A stretch of 32,841 bases of DNA from Bifidobacterium miconis (GTDB lineage: Bacteria; Actinomycetota; Actinomycetes; Actinomycetales; Bifidobacteriaceae). The notes under the pieces are model-generated. The model saw only the letters and a program-made list of their open reading frames with translations, made no database searches and was not told the DNA's origin. Location of the stretch: assembly GCF_019331735.1 (NCBI RefSeq), contig NZ_JAHBBH010000029.1, positions 1-32,841 on the forward strand. The letters are read 5' to 3'. Shown piece after piece: positions 6,979-14,466 of the stretch. Position numbers and translations under genes: made by a program. How positions within the stretch are numbered: the first letter of the stretch is position 1; the number at the start of each line of letters is the position of its first letter.

Positions 6979-8502
6979 ATGAGCGAACAACAGTCTTCCC
7001 GGAACATCAGCACCACCGATATCACGTCCGAGGCAACGCCGCCCCGGCTCAACGCGCAATACGCGACCGCGCACGGACTGACCGCGCGCGAAGCCTCCGC
7101 ACGCCCGATCCGCGTCATCCAGTTCGGCGAAGGCAACTTCCTGCGCGGATTCGTCGACTGGATGGTCCAGCTGCTCAACGACCGCAAGCCCTCATTCGAC
7201 GGCAACGTGGCCATCGTGCAGCCGCTGGCCGGAGGCCGCATCGCCGCGCTCGAAGCGCAGGACCGGCTGTACACGGTGCTGCTCGACGGCATGCTGGACG
7301 GGCGCGACGTGCAGAGCCGCACCGTCGTCGATTCGATCGGCGCCACGGTGAACCCGTACGAGGATTGGGAACGCTTTCTCGCGCTCGCCGACGATCCGAA
7401 CGCGTCGGTGATCGTCTCGAACACCACGGAGGCGGGCATCGCGCTCAACGATCACGACACGCCCGGCATGACCCCGCCGGCGAGCTTCCCGGCCAAGCTC
7501 ACGTTGCTGCTCGAACGCCGCTGGCGGCGCGGTTTGCCCGGATTCCTCTTGCTGCCGTGCGAGCTGATCGAGGCGAACGGCGACGCGCTGCGGGAAGCGG
7601 TCGTCGCATGCGCGCGGCGATTCGCCTTGCCGGACGCGTTCGTCGCATGGATCGAGCATGACAACGTGTTCGCGTCCACGCTCGTCGACCGCATCACGCC
7701 CGGGTTCCCGCACGACGACGCCGGAACGATCTGGAAGAAGCTCGGCTATCGTGACGACAACATGGTCAAGGCCGAACCGTTCGCCTCGTGGGTGATCGCC
7801 GGCGACGAGCGCGTGCGGGCCGCCGTGGCCGAACGGTTCCCCGTCGACCGACTTGGCGTGGGCGCGATTCTCGTGCCCGACGTGCGGCCGTACCGCGAGC
7901 GCAAGGTGCGCCTGCTCAACGCGCCGCACACCACGATGGCGCTGGTCGCGCGTCTCGCCGGATTCGACACGGTGGGCGGCGTGGTGGCCGATCCGCGCAT
8001 GCGCTCGTTCGTCGAGCGCGAGATGGACGAGGAGATCATTCCCGTGCTGTCGCTGCCGGCCGACGAGTTGCATACGTTCGCCGGTCAGGTGATCGAACGG
8101 TTCGCGAACCCGCACATGCGGCACGAGCTGGATGCGATCGCGCTGAATTCGGCGGCGAAGTACGCGGCACGCGTGCTGCCGATCGTGCTGGAGAACGTGC
8201 GGCTTGGACGCGGCCTGCCGAGGAGGGCCATGCTGGCGCTCGCCGGATTGCTGGCGATTTACGGCGGTTTCGCGCCGGTGCCCGTCGCGGTCAGCGATGT
8301 GCCGGACACGTTGGCACGGTTCCGCTCGGCCGCGGAGTCGGCGCACGGCGACGTTCGCGCGAATGCCGCGACGGTGCTTGCCGACCGCACGCTGTGGCCG
8401 GAGGATCTGACCGCGATCGACGGACTGGCCGATCTGGTGGCCGACGACGTGGCGGCGATTGCGAACGGGCGTATGCAGCGGCTGATCGATCAGCTGGCGT
8501 AG
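6979..8502 (+). CDS. uxaB: Tagaturonate reductase (altronate oxidoreductase)
   Basis: NADH-dependent cytoplasmic enzyme of 507 residues that reduces D-tagaturonate to D-altronate in the galacturonate pathway. The N-terminal domain opens with RVIQFGEGNFLRGFVDW (45-61), a close match to E. coli UxaB, and continues with VSNTTEAGI and PCELIEANGDALRE, both UxaB hallmarks. The long-chain polyol dehydrogenase residues are in register: Lys309, Asn314 and His317 (spacing 5 and 8). These features separate it from fructuronate reductase UxuB, although UxuB is the nearest alternative. There is a 40-residue N-terminal extension and no clear SD; the transcript may be leaderless. uxaA follows after 33 bases, presumably in one operon. 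The promoter region carries the GCAAACNNYGGCAAC motif. Confidence 0.9.
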   Translation: MSEQQSSRNISTTDITSEATPPRLNAQYATAHGLTAREASARPIRVIQFGEGNFLRGFVDWMVQLLNDRKPSFDGNVAIVQPLAGGRIAALEAQDRLYTVLLDGMLDGRDVQSRTVVDSIGATVNPYEDWERFLALADDPNASVIVSNTTEAGIALNDHDTPGMTPPASFPAKLTLLLERRWRRGLPGFLLLPCELIEANGDALREAVVACARRFALPDAFVAWIEHDNVFASTLVDRITPGFPHDDAGTIWKKLGYRDDNMVKAEPFASWVIAGDERVRAAVAERFPVDRLGVGAILVPDVRPYRERKVRLLNAPHTTMALVARLAGFDTVGGVVADPRMRSFVEREMDEEIIPVLSLPADELHTFAGQVIERFANPHMRHELDAIALNSAAKYAARVLPIVLENVRLGRGLPRRAMLALAGLLAIYGGFAPVPVAVSDVPDTLARFRSAAESAHGDVRANAATVLADRTLWPEDLTAIDGLADLVADDVAAIANGRMQRLIDQLA

Positions 8503-8535
8503 CCGATCACGCGTTCAGGGAGCAAGGGAGTCATC

Positions 8536-10089
8536 ATGGATGTCATTCGTTTGGACGAACACGACACGGTGGTCGTGGCGGCGCGCGACATCGCCGCCGG
8601 CGAGCGCGTGAGCATACCGGGGTCCGACGTGCCGGTAACGCTGCGCGACAACGTCGCGCGCGGGCACAAGATCGCGGTCCGGCGCATGGAGGCCGGCGAT
8701 CCGATCATCAAATACGGCTATCCGATCGGGCACGCGAAGGCGACGATCGAACCGGGCGACTGGGTGCACACGCACAACTGCCGGTCGAATCTCGGCCCGG
8801 ACCTGACGTACGCATACCGGCCGGACGCGGGCCGAGTGCATCCCGGCACGCCATCCGGACGCACGTTCCTCGGCTATCGGCGCGCGACCGGCAAGGTCGG
8901 CGTGCGCAACGACCTGTACATCGTGCCGGCGGTCGGCTGCGTCAACTCGCTGTGCGACAACATCGCGCGCGCGTTCGAACGCGCGCATCCGGGCAACGGG
9001 TCGTTCGACTCGGTGATCATCGCGCATCATCCGTACGGCTGTTCGCAGCTGGGCGGCGATCACGCGATGACCAAGCGCATCCTGCAGGACATCGCCATGC
9101 ATCCGAACGCGGGCGGCGTGCTCGTGGTCGGCCTAGGCTGCGAGAACAATCAGATTCCGCAGTTCCGCGCGGAAATGACGTGCTGCGGCGAGGAGTCGGA
9201 CAACCCCGCGGCGTCCGTGGACGATCTCAAGGATGGGCTCGTGTATGATCCGGCACGCGTGAAGTTCATGATCTGCCAGCTGGAGGACGACGAATACGCG
9301 ACCGCCGCCCGACTGCTGGAGGAGCTGAACGACGCCGCGGCCGGCGACCGGCGCGAGCCGATCGGATTGCACGAGCTGACGGTGGGCGTCAAATGCGGCG
9401 GCTCGGACGGCCTGTCCGGCGTGACCGCGAACCCGCTGGTGGGCCGGTTCGCCGAGTTTCTGGTGCGCGAGGGCGGGCGCGTGGTGCTCACCGAAGTGCC
9501 GGAGATGTTCGGCGCGGAGCAGGTGCTCATGAATCAGGCGAAGGACGAGGCGACGTTCCGCGACATCGTTAAACTCATCAAGGACTTCAAGGACTATTTC
9601 CGCCGCTACGGCCAGCCGATCGGCGAGAATCCGTCGCCGGGCAACAAGGCGGGCGGCATCACCACGCTCGAGGACAAGTCACTCGGCTGCATCCGCAAGG
9701 GCGGCCGCTGCGAGGTGACCGATGTAATCGCCTACGGGCATCAGGCGACGCGTCCGGGGCTCACGCTGCTGCAGTCGCCGGGCAACGATCTGGTGTCGTC
9801 GTCGGCGCTCGCCTCGGCCGGCTGCCAGATCGTGCTGTTCACCACGGGCCGCGGCAATCCGTACGGCACGTACGTGCCCACGTTCAAGATCGCCACGAAC
9901 ACGCCGCTGGCCGACAAGCACGCGCGCTGGATCGACTTCAATGCTGGCCGTCTGCTGGACGAGCCGATGGGCGACGTGCTGCCCGGATTCATCGACGCGG
10001 TGCTGGCCGCGGTCGACGGCGCCCCCACGCGCAACGAGCGCTACGGCATGCACGAGATCGCCATCTTCAAGGACGGCATCACCGAGTAG
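8536..10089 (+). CDS. uxaA: Altronate dehydratase
   Basis: Iron-dependent lyase of 517 residues that dehydrates D-altronate to 2-keto-3-deoxy-D-gluconate. An N-terminal SAF-type domain (about 1-85; TLRDNVARGHKIA, IIKYGYPIG, WVHTHNCRSNL) is joined to the catalytic UxaA domain (GKVGVRNDLYIVP, HPYGCSQLGGDH, VVGLGCENNQ, VGVKCGGSDGLSG, ending in CRKGG-type and TGRGNP segments). The overall match is to E. coli UxaA, with a similar length. An SD (GGGAG) lies 5 bases upstream. It is the second gene of the uxaBA unit. The product KDG would need kinase and aldolase genes that are not in the window. Downstream lie a repeat tract and a very large hairpin. Confidence 0.93.
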   Translation: MDVIRLDEHDTVVVAARDIAAGERVSIPGSDVPVTLRDNVARGHKIAVRRMEAGDPIIKYGYPIGHAKATIEPGDWVHTHNCRSNLGPDLTYAYRPDAGRVHPGTPSGRTFLGYRRATGKVGVRNDLYIVPAVGCVNSLCDNIARAFERAHPGNGSFDSVIIAHHPYGCSQLGGDHAMTKRILQDIAMHPNAGGVLVVGLGCENNQIPQFRAEMTCCGEESDNPAASVDDLKDGLVYDPARVKFMICQLEDDEYATAARLLEELNDAAAGDRREPIGLHELTVGVKCGGSDGLSGVTANPLVGRFAEFLVREGGRVVLTEVPEMFGAEQVLMNQAKDEATFRDIVKLIKDFKDYFRRYGQPIGENPSPGNKAGGITTLEDKSLGCIRKGGRCEVTDVIAYGHQATRPGLTLLQSPGNDLVSSSALASAGCQIVLFTTGRGNPYGTYVPTFKIATNTPLADKHARWIDFNAGRLLDEPMGDVLPGFIDAVLAAVDGAPTRNERYGMHEIAIFKDGITE

Positions 10090-10172
10090 GCGCCGGCTCG
10101 CTCAGGGGGTTTCTTCCGAAGATCCATTCGATTTGCCTCGCTGAGGCTTGCTAGCGGGGTGTTACGGCTGGG

Positions 10173-10375
10173 TCTTCGGCAAATCGTCCCGTTCCGGCCA
10201 CTTCCCGCGAAGCAAAACCGACAGATCTTCGGAACAATGCCCCGCTGAGGAAGCCCAGCAAAGCAGAACCGACAGACCTTCGGAGAATCACCCTGCTCGG
10301 ATCCCTCCCAGCGAGGCGAAACCGACAGGCCTTCGAAACAATGCCCCGCTCAGGAAGCTCAGCGGGGCAATTCTG
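10173..10375. repeat. Imperfect 51-53-bp tandem repeat, about 3.5 units
   Basis: Units begin at 10173, 10226, 10277 and 10330, each with YCTTCG near the start; the full units end with RAACCGACAGR. Shared cores include ATGCCCCGCTSAGGAAG in units 2 and 4. The last unit runs into the hairpin at 10366-10449. The 419-bp gap between uxaA and uxaC (10090-10508) holds only this repeat and the hairpin; the open frame across it has no coding character. Confidence 0.75.
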
Positions 10376-10449
10376 CTGGATGTTCTCCGTTTTGCCTCGC
10401 CAGGCGACCTCTCAGCGAGGCAAAACGGGGAAGGTCCGGCAGAATTGCC
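10366..10449. terminator. Large near-perfect hairpin between convergent uxaA and uxaC
   Basis: Left arm 10366-10400 pairs with 10415-10449 around a 14-base loop. The outer 11 bp (GGCAATTCTGC) and inner 14 bp (CCGTTTTGCCTCGC) are perfect; the 10 bp between pair with two G-U type steps and two mismatches. It lies between the ends of two convergent genes and can stop both. The size is well beyond an ordinary terminator. Confidence 0.65.
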
Positions 10450-10508
10450 TCGCGAAGACCTGCCCCGTAAAGATCACAAGGCCAAAAGACGGAAAAGGCC
10501 GAAAGGAT

Positions 10509-11915
10509 TCACGCGAACAGCGCCTTGGCGTTGTTGAAGGAGATGTCGCGCACGAGCCCGCCGAGCCATGCCTCGTCAGACGGGATCTCTCCGCGCTCGG
10601 CCCATTCGCCGAGCAGCTCGCACAGGATGCGGCGGAAGAACTCGTGGCGCGGGAAGCTCAGGAAGCTGCGCGAGTCGGTGGTCATGCCCACGGCGTTGCC
10701 GAGCAGCGATTCCTCGGCCATGACCTCGAGCTGGCGGCGGATGCCGGCCCTCGTGTCGTTGAACCACCATGCGTTGCCGAGCGCGAGGCGCTGGCGCACG
10801 CCGCCCTGATAGCAGCCCATCACCGCGGCGATGGGCAAGTAGTCGTTCGGGTTGAGCGAGTAGATGAGCAGCTTCGGCACTCCCCCGCGCTGCGACGCCG
10901 CGTCGAGCAGGCGGGCGAGCGGTTCGGCGACCGGCCGGTCGTTCAGAGCGTCGAAGCCGGTGTCGGGGCCGTGTCCGGCGAATCCGCGTGTGCTGACGTT
11001 GCGCATCGCGTGCAGATGCAGTTGCATGGTCCATCCCTTGGCCGCAAAGATCTGCATGAGCCCCACGAGCAGCGCGGTGCGGAATTGAGAGGCTTCCAGC
11101 GCGTCGAGCCCGCGGCCGGCGCGCGCCTTGTCGAGGATGCGGTCGAGTTCGGCGGGCGTCGCCTCGTCATAGGTGACCAGATCGGCAGCCTGATCGGACA
11201 GGCGGGCGCCGTGCTCGTGGAAGAAGTCGACGCGTTGCGCCAGCAGCGCCATCAGCGAGTCGAAGCCGGTCACGCGATCCTTGCACACGGCTTCGAGGCG
11301 TTCGACCCACGCGCCGAATCCGGGCTTGTCGGGGTTGAGCGCCTTGTCTGGGCGCATGGCGGGCAGCATGCGGAACGTGTCGCCGCCGTCGGCCGTGAAC
11401 CGTTCGTGCCATGCGAGGTCGTCGGCCGGGTCGTCGGTGGTGCAGATCGTGTCCACGTGCATGCGCCGCAGCAGGGCGCGCCGCGTGAAGTCCGGCCCGG
11501 AGAGCATGGCGTTGGTCCGCTCGTAGATGTCGCGCGCGGTGCGCGTGTTCAGCGTGTCCGTGATGCCGAAGTAGCGGCGCAGCTCCATGTGCGTCCACAG
11601 GAACACGGGGCTGCCGACGGCGCGTTCCATGGTGGCCGCGTACGCCTGGAACTTGTCCCACGGGTCACCGGATCCGGTGATGAGCTCTTCGGGCACGCCG
11701 TTGGCGCGCATGAGCCGCCACTTGTAGTGGTCGCCGTAGTTGTCGCCGTCGGTGAGCCACGCCTCGACGATGTTGTCGAAATGCGGGTCGAGGTAGATTT
11801 CCTCGGGGTGCAGGTGGCAGTGGTAGTCCACGACCGGCATGACGGCCGCATAGTCGTGGTACAGGGTGTGCGCGGTGCATGTGGTGAGCAGGAAATCGTC
11901 GTTGAGAAAATCCAT
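10509..11915 (-). CDS. uxaC: Uronate isomerase
   Basis: Amidohydrolase-superfamily isomerase of 468 residues (E. coli UxaC has 470), converting D-galacturonate to D-tagaturonate and D-glucuronate to D-fructuronate in the cytoplasm. The metal-binding HxH motif is present as DYHCHLHP (His32, His34). Other UxaC landmarks are HYKWRLMRANG, WTHMELRRYFGI, ICTTDDPADDL and GMTTDSRSFLSFPRHEFFRRILC. The ATG at 11915 was chosen because AAAGGAC lies upstream at good spacing and the protein then starts as in other UxaC; the open frame reaches 11999. It is convergent with uxaBA, and sits 183 bases downstream of lacI-2 on the same strand with its own GCAAACNNYGGCAAC site in the gap. Being dual-specific, it could also serve glucuronate freed by an alpha-glucuronidase. 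Confidence 0.95.
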   Translation of the reverse strand: MDFLNDDFLLTTCTAHTLYHDYAAVMPVVDYHCHLHPEEIYLDPHFDNIVEAWLTDGDNYGDHYKWRLMRANGVPEELITGSGDPWDKFQAYAATMERAVGSPVFLWTHMELRRYFGITDTLNTRTARDIYERTNAMLSGPDFTRRALLRRMHVDTICTTDDPADDLAWHERFTADGGDTFRMLPAMRPDKALNPDKPGFGAWVERLEAVCKDRVTGFDSLMALLAQRVDFFHEHGARLSDQAADLVTYDEATPAELDRILDKARAGRGLDALEASQFRTALLVGLMQIFAAKGWTMQLHLHAMRNVSTRGFAGHGPDTGFDALNDRPVAEPLARLLDAASQRGGVPKLLIYSLNPNDYLPIAAVMGCYQGGVRQRLALGNAWWFNDTRAGIRRQLEVMAEESLLGNAVGMTTDSRSFLSFPRHEFFRRILCELLGEWAERGEIPSDEAWLGGLVRDISFNNAKALFA

Positions 11916-12031
11916 GGTCCGTCCTTTGTGCGTGCGGTGCCGGCCGCGCGGACGCCCGACCGGTCGGCCGGGACCATCGCCGGCCGATGATGACGTCATC
12001 GTAGGAACGCAGCGCCCGCGCGGCGTCTTTT

Positions 12032-12046
12032 GTTGCCAGCGTTTGC
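12032..12046 (-). promoter_or_regulatory. GCAAACNNYGGCAAC motif upstream of uxaC
   Basis: Minus-strand GCAAACGCTGGCAAC lies 117 bases upstream of the uxaC start, within the lacI-2/uxaC gap. It matches the sites before uxaB and GH28. The overlapping CGTTTGCGAACG (12040-12051) is a near-palindrome. Confidence 0.6.
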
Positions 12047-12098
12047 GAACGGTCGCATGCCGCCGCGCATCGTCACGCGACCGCCGTCGTGCGTCGCG

Positions 12099-13100
12099 TC
12101 ACCGCACGTCGGCGACGCTCGCGCGTTCGGTCAGCGACGACGGCACGGTGATCTGCCCCGGCACCGGCTCTCCCGCAAGGCGCCGCAGCAGGATGCGCGC
12201 GGCGTACACGCCGAGCTTCGGCACGGACACGTTAATGCTGGTAATCGACGGATCGCAGATGCGCGCGACCACGCCGTCGTCGAATCCGAGCAGCGAGTAG
12301 TCGTCCGGGCAGCGTATGCCGCAGGCGCGCACGGCGACCATGAATCCGGCGGCCATGAGGTCGTTGTGCGCCACGACGGCGCCGGTGGGCGATGCGGCGT
12401 AGCGTTCCGCCGCCGCTGCCCCGCCGTCGAAGGTGGGCGGGTTCGGCCATAGGCGACGCACGGTCACGCCGTACCGCTCGCATGCCGCCTTAAGCGTTTT
12501 CCACCGCACGCCGGCGGACCACGAGGCGGCCGGCCCATCCAGATACGTGATGCGCCGATGCCCGTGGTCGGTCAGGCATTGCAGCGCCTGATCGATGCCG
12601 GAGCGCACGTCCACGACCACGCTGGGCACGCCGCGCACCTCGCGGTTGACGACGACCAGCGGCCGCGTCTGCGCGCATTTGCGTATCGTCGCGTCGGGCA
12701 TGCGCGAGCCGGCCAGCACCATGCCGTCGACGTACGGGGCGAGACGGTCGAACGCCTCGCGTTCGGCGCGCGCGTCCTCCTGCGATTCGGCGACCATGAG
12801 TGAAATGCCCTCGCCCTGCAGTTCGCGCTGCACACCGCGCATGATGGTGGAGAAGAACTGGTTGGCGATATCCGGCACGATGATGCCGACGAGTTTGGTC
12901 GGCTTGCCCGCCGGCCGGCTTTCGACCCGGTCGTCGTGGTAGCCGAGCCGTTCGGCCGCCTCGAAGATGCGTTTGGCCGTCGCCGTGCTCACCCGGTCGG
13001 GCAGCGCGAACGTGCGCGAGACGGTGGACGGGGACACGCCGGCGAGCGCCGCGACGTCGCGGATCGTCACCCGTCGTGCGGGCCGTTCGTCCTCATTCAT
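12099..13100 (-). CDS. LacI-family transcriptional repressor (LacI-2)
   Basis: Repressor of 333 residues with a canonical HTH (TIRDVAALAGVSPSTVSRTF, near residues 12-31), hinge, and sugar-binding effector domain (LVGIIVPDIANQFFSTIMRGV, MVLAGSRM, SLLGFDDG). The ATG at 13100 has GGGAGG 9 bases upstream; the frame opens earlier at 13148 but without such a site. It is flanked by uxaC downstream on the same strand and by a divergent GH43 gene at 13258, placing it at the centre of the galacturonate genes. It is the best candidate for their local regulator. It is clearly less related to LacI-1 and LacI-3 than those are to each other. Which of the repeated motifs it binds cannot be told from sequence alone. 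Confidence 0.92.
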   Translation of the reverse strand: MNEDERPARRVTIRDVAALAGVSPSTVSRTFALPDRVSTATAKRIFEAAERLGYHDDRVESRPAGKPTKLVGIIVPDIANQFFSTIMRGVQRELQGEGISLMVAESQEDARAEREAFDRLAPYVDGMVLAGSRMPDATIRKCAQTRPLVVVNREVRGVPSVVVDVRSGIDQALQCLTDHGHRRITYLDGPAASWSAGVRWKTLKAACERYGVTVRRLWPNPPTFDGGAAAAERYAASPTGAVVAHNDLMAAGFMVAVRACGIRCPDDYSLLGFDDGVVARICDPSITSINVSVPKLGVYAARILLRRLAGEPVPGQITVPSSLTERASVADVR

Positions 13101-13190
13101 CGGCGGTCGCCTCCCTGCATCGTCGTGTTCGCCGTCGTCACGCTCCAAGATACCTCGCCAATCGGGCCCGCACGTTCGCTTCCATCGATA

Positions 13191-13202
13191 TGTAACGTTA
13201 TA
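13191..13202. promoter_or_regulatory. Operator-like site between lacI-2 and GH43
   Basis: TGTAACGTTATA is symmetric at 10 of 12 positions around CG and matches the sites at 496, 5675 and 6853. It lies 56 bases upstream of the GH43 start and 91 bases from lacI-2, so it can control both. Confidence 0.5.
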
Positions 13203-13257
13203 ATAAATCCGGTTGCACCGTACGCACGAATACCGTCACGCAAAGGAGCCTTATATC

Positions 13258-14316
13258 ATGACCGCATCAACCGCATCGCACACGCCGGCCGCCGAACCGA
13301 CCACCGACTATCTGTTCGTCCATTTCACCGGATTCGAGCAGTCCCCCGACGACGAGCAGCTGTACTTCGCGCTCAGCCACGACGGCCGCGTCTGGCATGA
13401 TCTGCGCAGGCACGGCGATCCCGTGCTGCGTTCGGAGCGGTTCGAGCGCGGCGTGCGCGACCCGTACATCATCCGCGAGCCGAACGGCACCGGTTTCACG
13501 ATTCTGGCCACCGATCTGAGCGTGTATCACCGCCACGGCTGGAACGGCACGACCAACCATGGCAGCACGCGGCTGGCCATCTGGCATTCCGACGATCTGG
13601 TCGACTGGGGCGAGCCGTGGTATCCGGACGTCGCCTCCGCCATCCCCGGCGCGGGCTGCGCGTGGGCGCCGGAGGCGATCTGGGACGAGGAGCACGGCTG
13701 GTACGCGGTGTATTTCGCGGTCGGCGCGGACATGAGCACCACCGACCTGCAGCCCGACGAGCCGAACGGTTCGATGAACATGTACATGACCACCACGCGC
13801 GACTTCCGCGAGTTCACCAAGCCGGTCAAGTGGATCGACTACACGGGCGCCGCGCTCGACACGACGGTGATCGCCGCGAACGGCCGCTTCTACCGCGCGT
13901 CCTCCACCGAGGGCGGCATTCCGCTCGAAGTGTGCGACGACCTGTACGCGCCGTCGATCGGCCACGACACGACCGGGCGCGCCGACCGCTGGCAGGGCAT
14001 CGCCACCGTGGCGGGCCTGTTCCCCGACGGCGACTGGTTTGGCAAGCTCGAAGGCCCGGAGCTGTTCCTGCGCAACCGCGCCGACTGGCGGCCGGGCGCA
14101 GACGGCGAGCCGACGCCGACGTGGGGTCTTATGTGCGACCAGTTCCGCGAGGGCAAGGGCTACATCATGTTCTCCACGACCGACTTGGACGATGCGACGG
14201 GCGCCGCGTGGCTGACCGAGAACATCGACTTCGGCACGCTGGTCAAGCGCCACGGCTCGATCCTGCCGATCACCGCGGCAGAGGCGGCGCATCTGCGCGA
14301 GCGTATCGCGCGCTGA
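13258..14316 (+). CDS. GH43 family glycosidase (arabinosidase/xylosidase type)
   Basis: Intracellular glycosidase of 352 residues, with no signal peptide. The five-bladed-propeller catalytic triad of GH43 can be placed: Asp68 in RDPYI (base), Asp201 in ALDTTVI (pKa modulator) and Glu265 in KLEGPELF (acid). WAPEA (136-140) is the usual marker. AAAGGAG lies 9 bases before the ATG at 13258; the frame extends to 13213 but without an SD. The gene is divergent from lacI-2 and followed at 150 bases by the GH28 gene. Release of L-arabinose or D-xylose from pectic side chains is the family-based expectation; the exact linkage is not visible. It differs in sequence from the propeller enzyme at 5751, so the two likely act on different bonds. 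Confidence 0.87.
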   Translation: MTASTASHTPAAEPTTDYLFVHFTGFEQSPDDEQLYFALSHDGRVWHDLRRHGDPVLRSERFERGVRDPYIIREPNGTGFTILATDLSVYHRHGWNGTTNHGSTRLAIWHSDDLVDWGEPWYPDVASAIPGAGCAWAPEAIWDEEHGWYAVYFAVGADMSTTDLQPDEPNGSMNMYMTTTRDFREFTKPVKWIDYTGAALDTTVIAANGRFYRASSTEGGIPLEVCDDLYAPSIGHDTTGRADRWQGIATVAGLFPDGDWFGKLEGPELFLRNRADWRPGADGEPTPTWGLMCDQFREGKGYIMFSTTDLDDATGAAWLTENIDFGTLVKRHGSILPITAAEAAHLRERIAR

Positions 14317-14356
14317 CCGGCAGCATGCGTCCACGGTCGATTTCAGCGGAAGTTTC

Positions 14357-14380
14357 GGCAAACCATGGCAACGGTTTGCC
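14357..14380. promoter_or_regulatory. Palindromic site with embedded GCAAACNNYGGCAAC motif upstream of GH28
   Basis: GGCAAACC (14357-14364) and GGTTTGCC (14373-14380) are perfect 8-bp complements with an 8-base spacer. The stretch 14358-14372, GCAAACCATGGCAAC, is the third copy of the motif found before uxaB and uxaC. It lies 87 bases before the GH28 start. Confidence 0.6.
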
Positions 14381-14466
14381 CTCGGTTCATCCGATGTTGA
14401 TAGCGTAACCATGTATGGAACAACGGGCTTTGCCGCCCGAACACGATGAACGTAAAAGAGGCATAC

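Noticed and set aside
10173..10375. Possible CRISPR array
   Set aside because: Units of 51-53 bp follow one another directly and drift throughout; there are no constant repeats with unique spacers and no cas genes.
10148..10537. Open frame of 129 residues across the repeat tract
   Set aside because: Its sequence merely reflects the tandem repeat and hairpin; no SD and no similarity.
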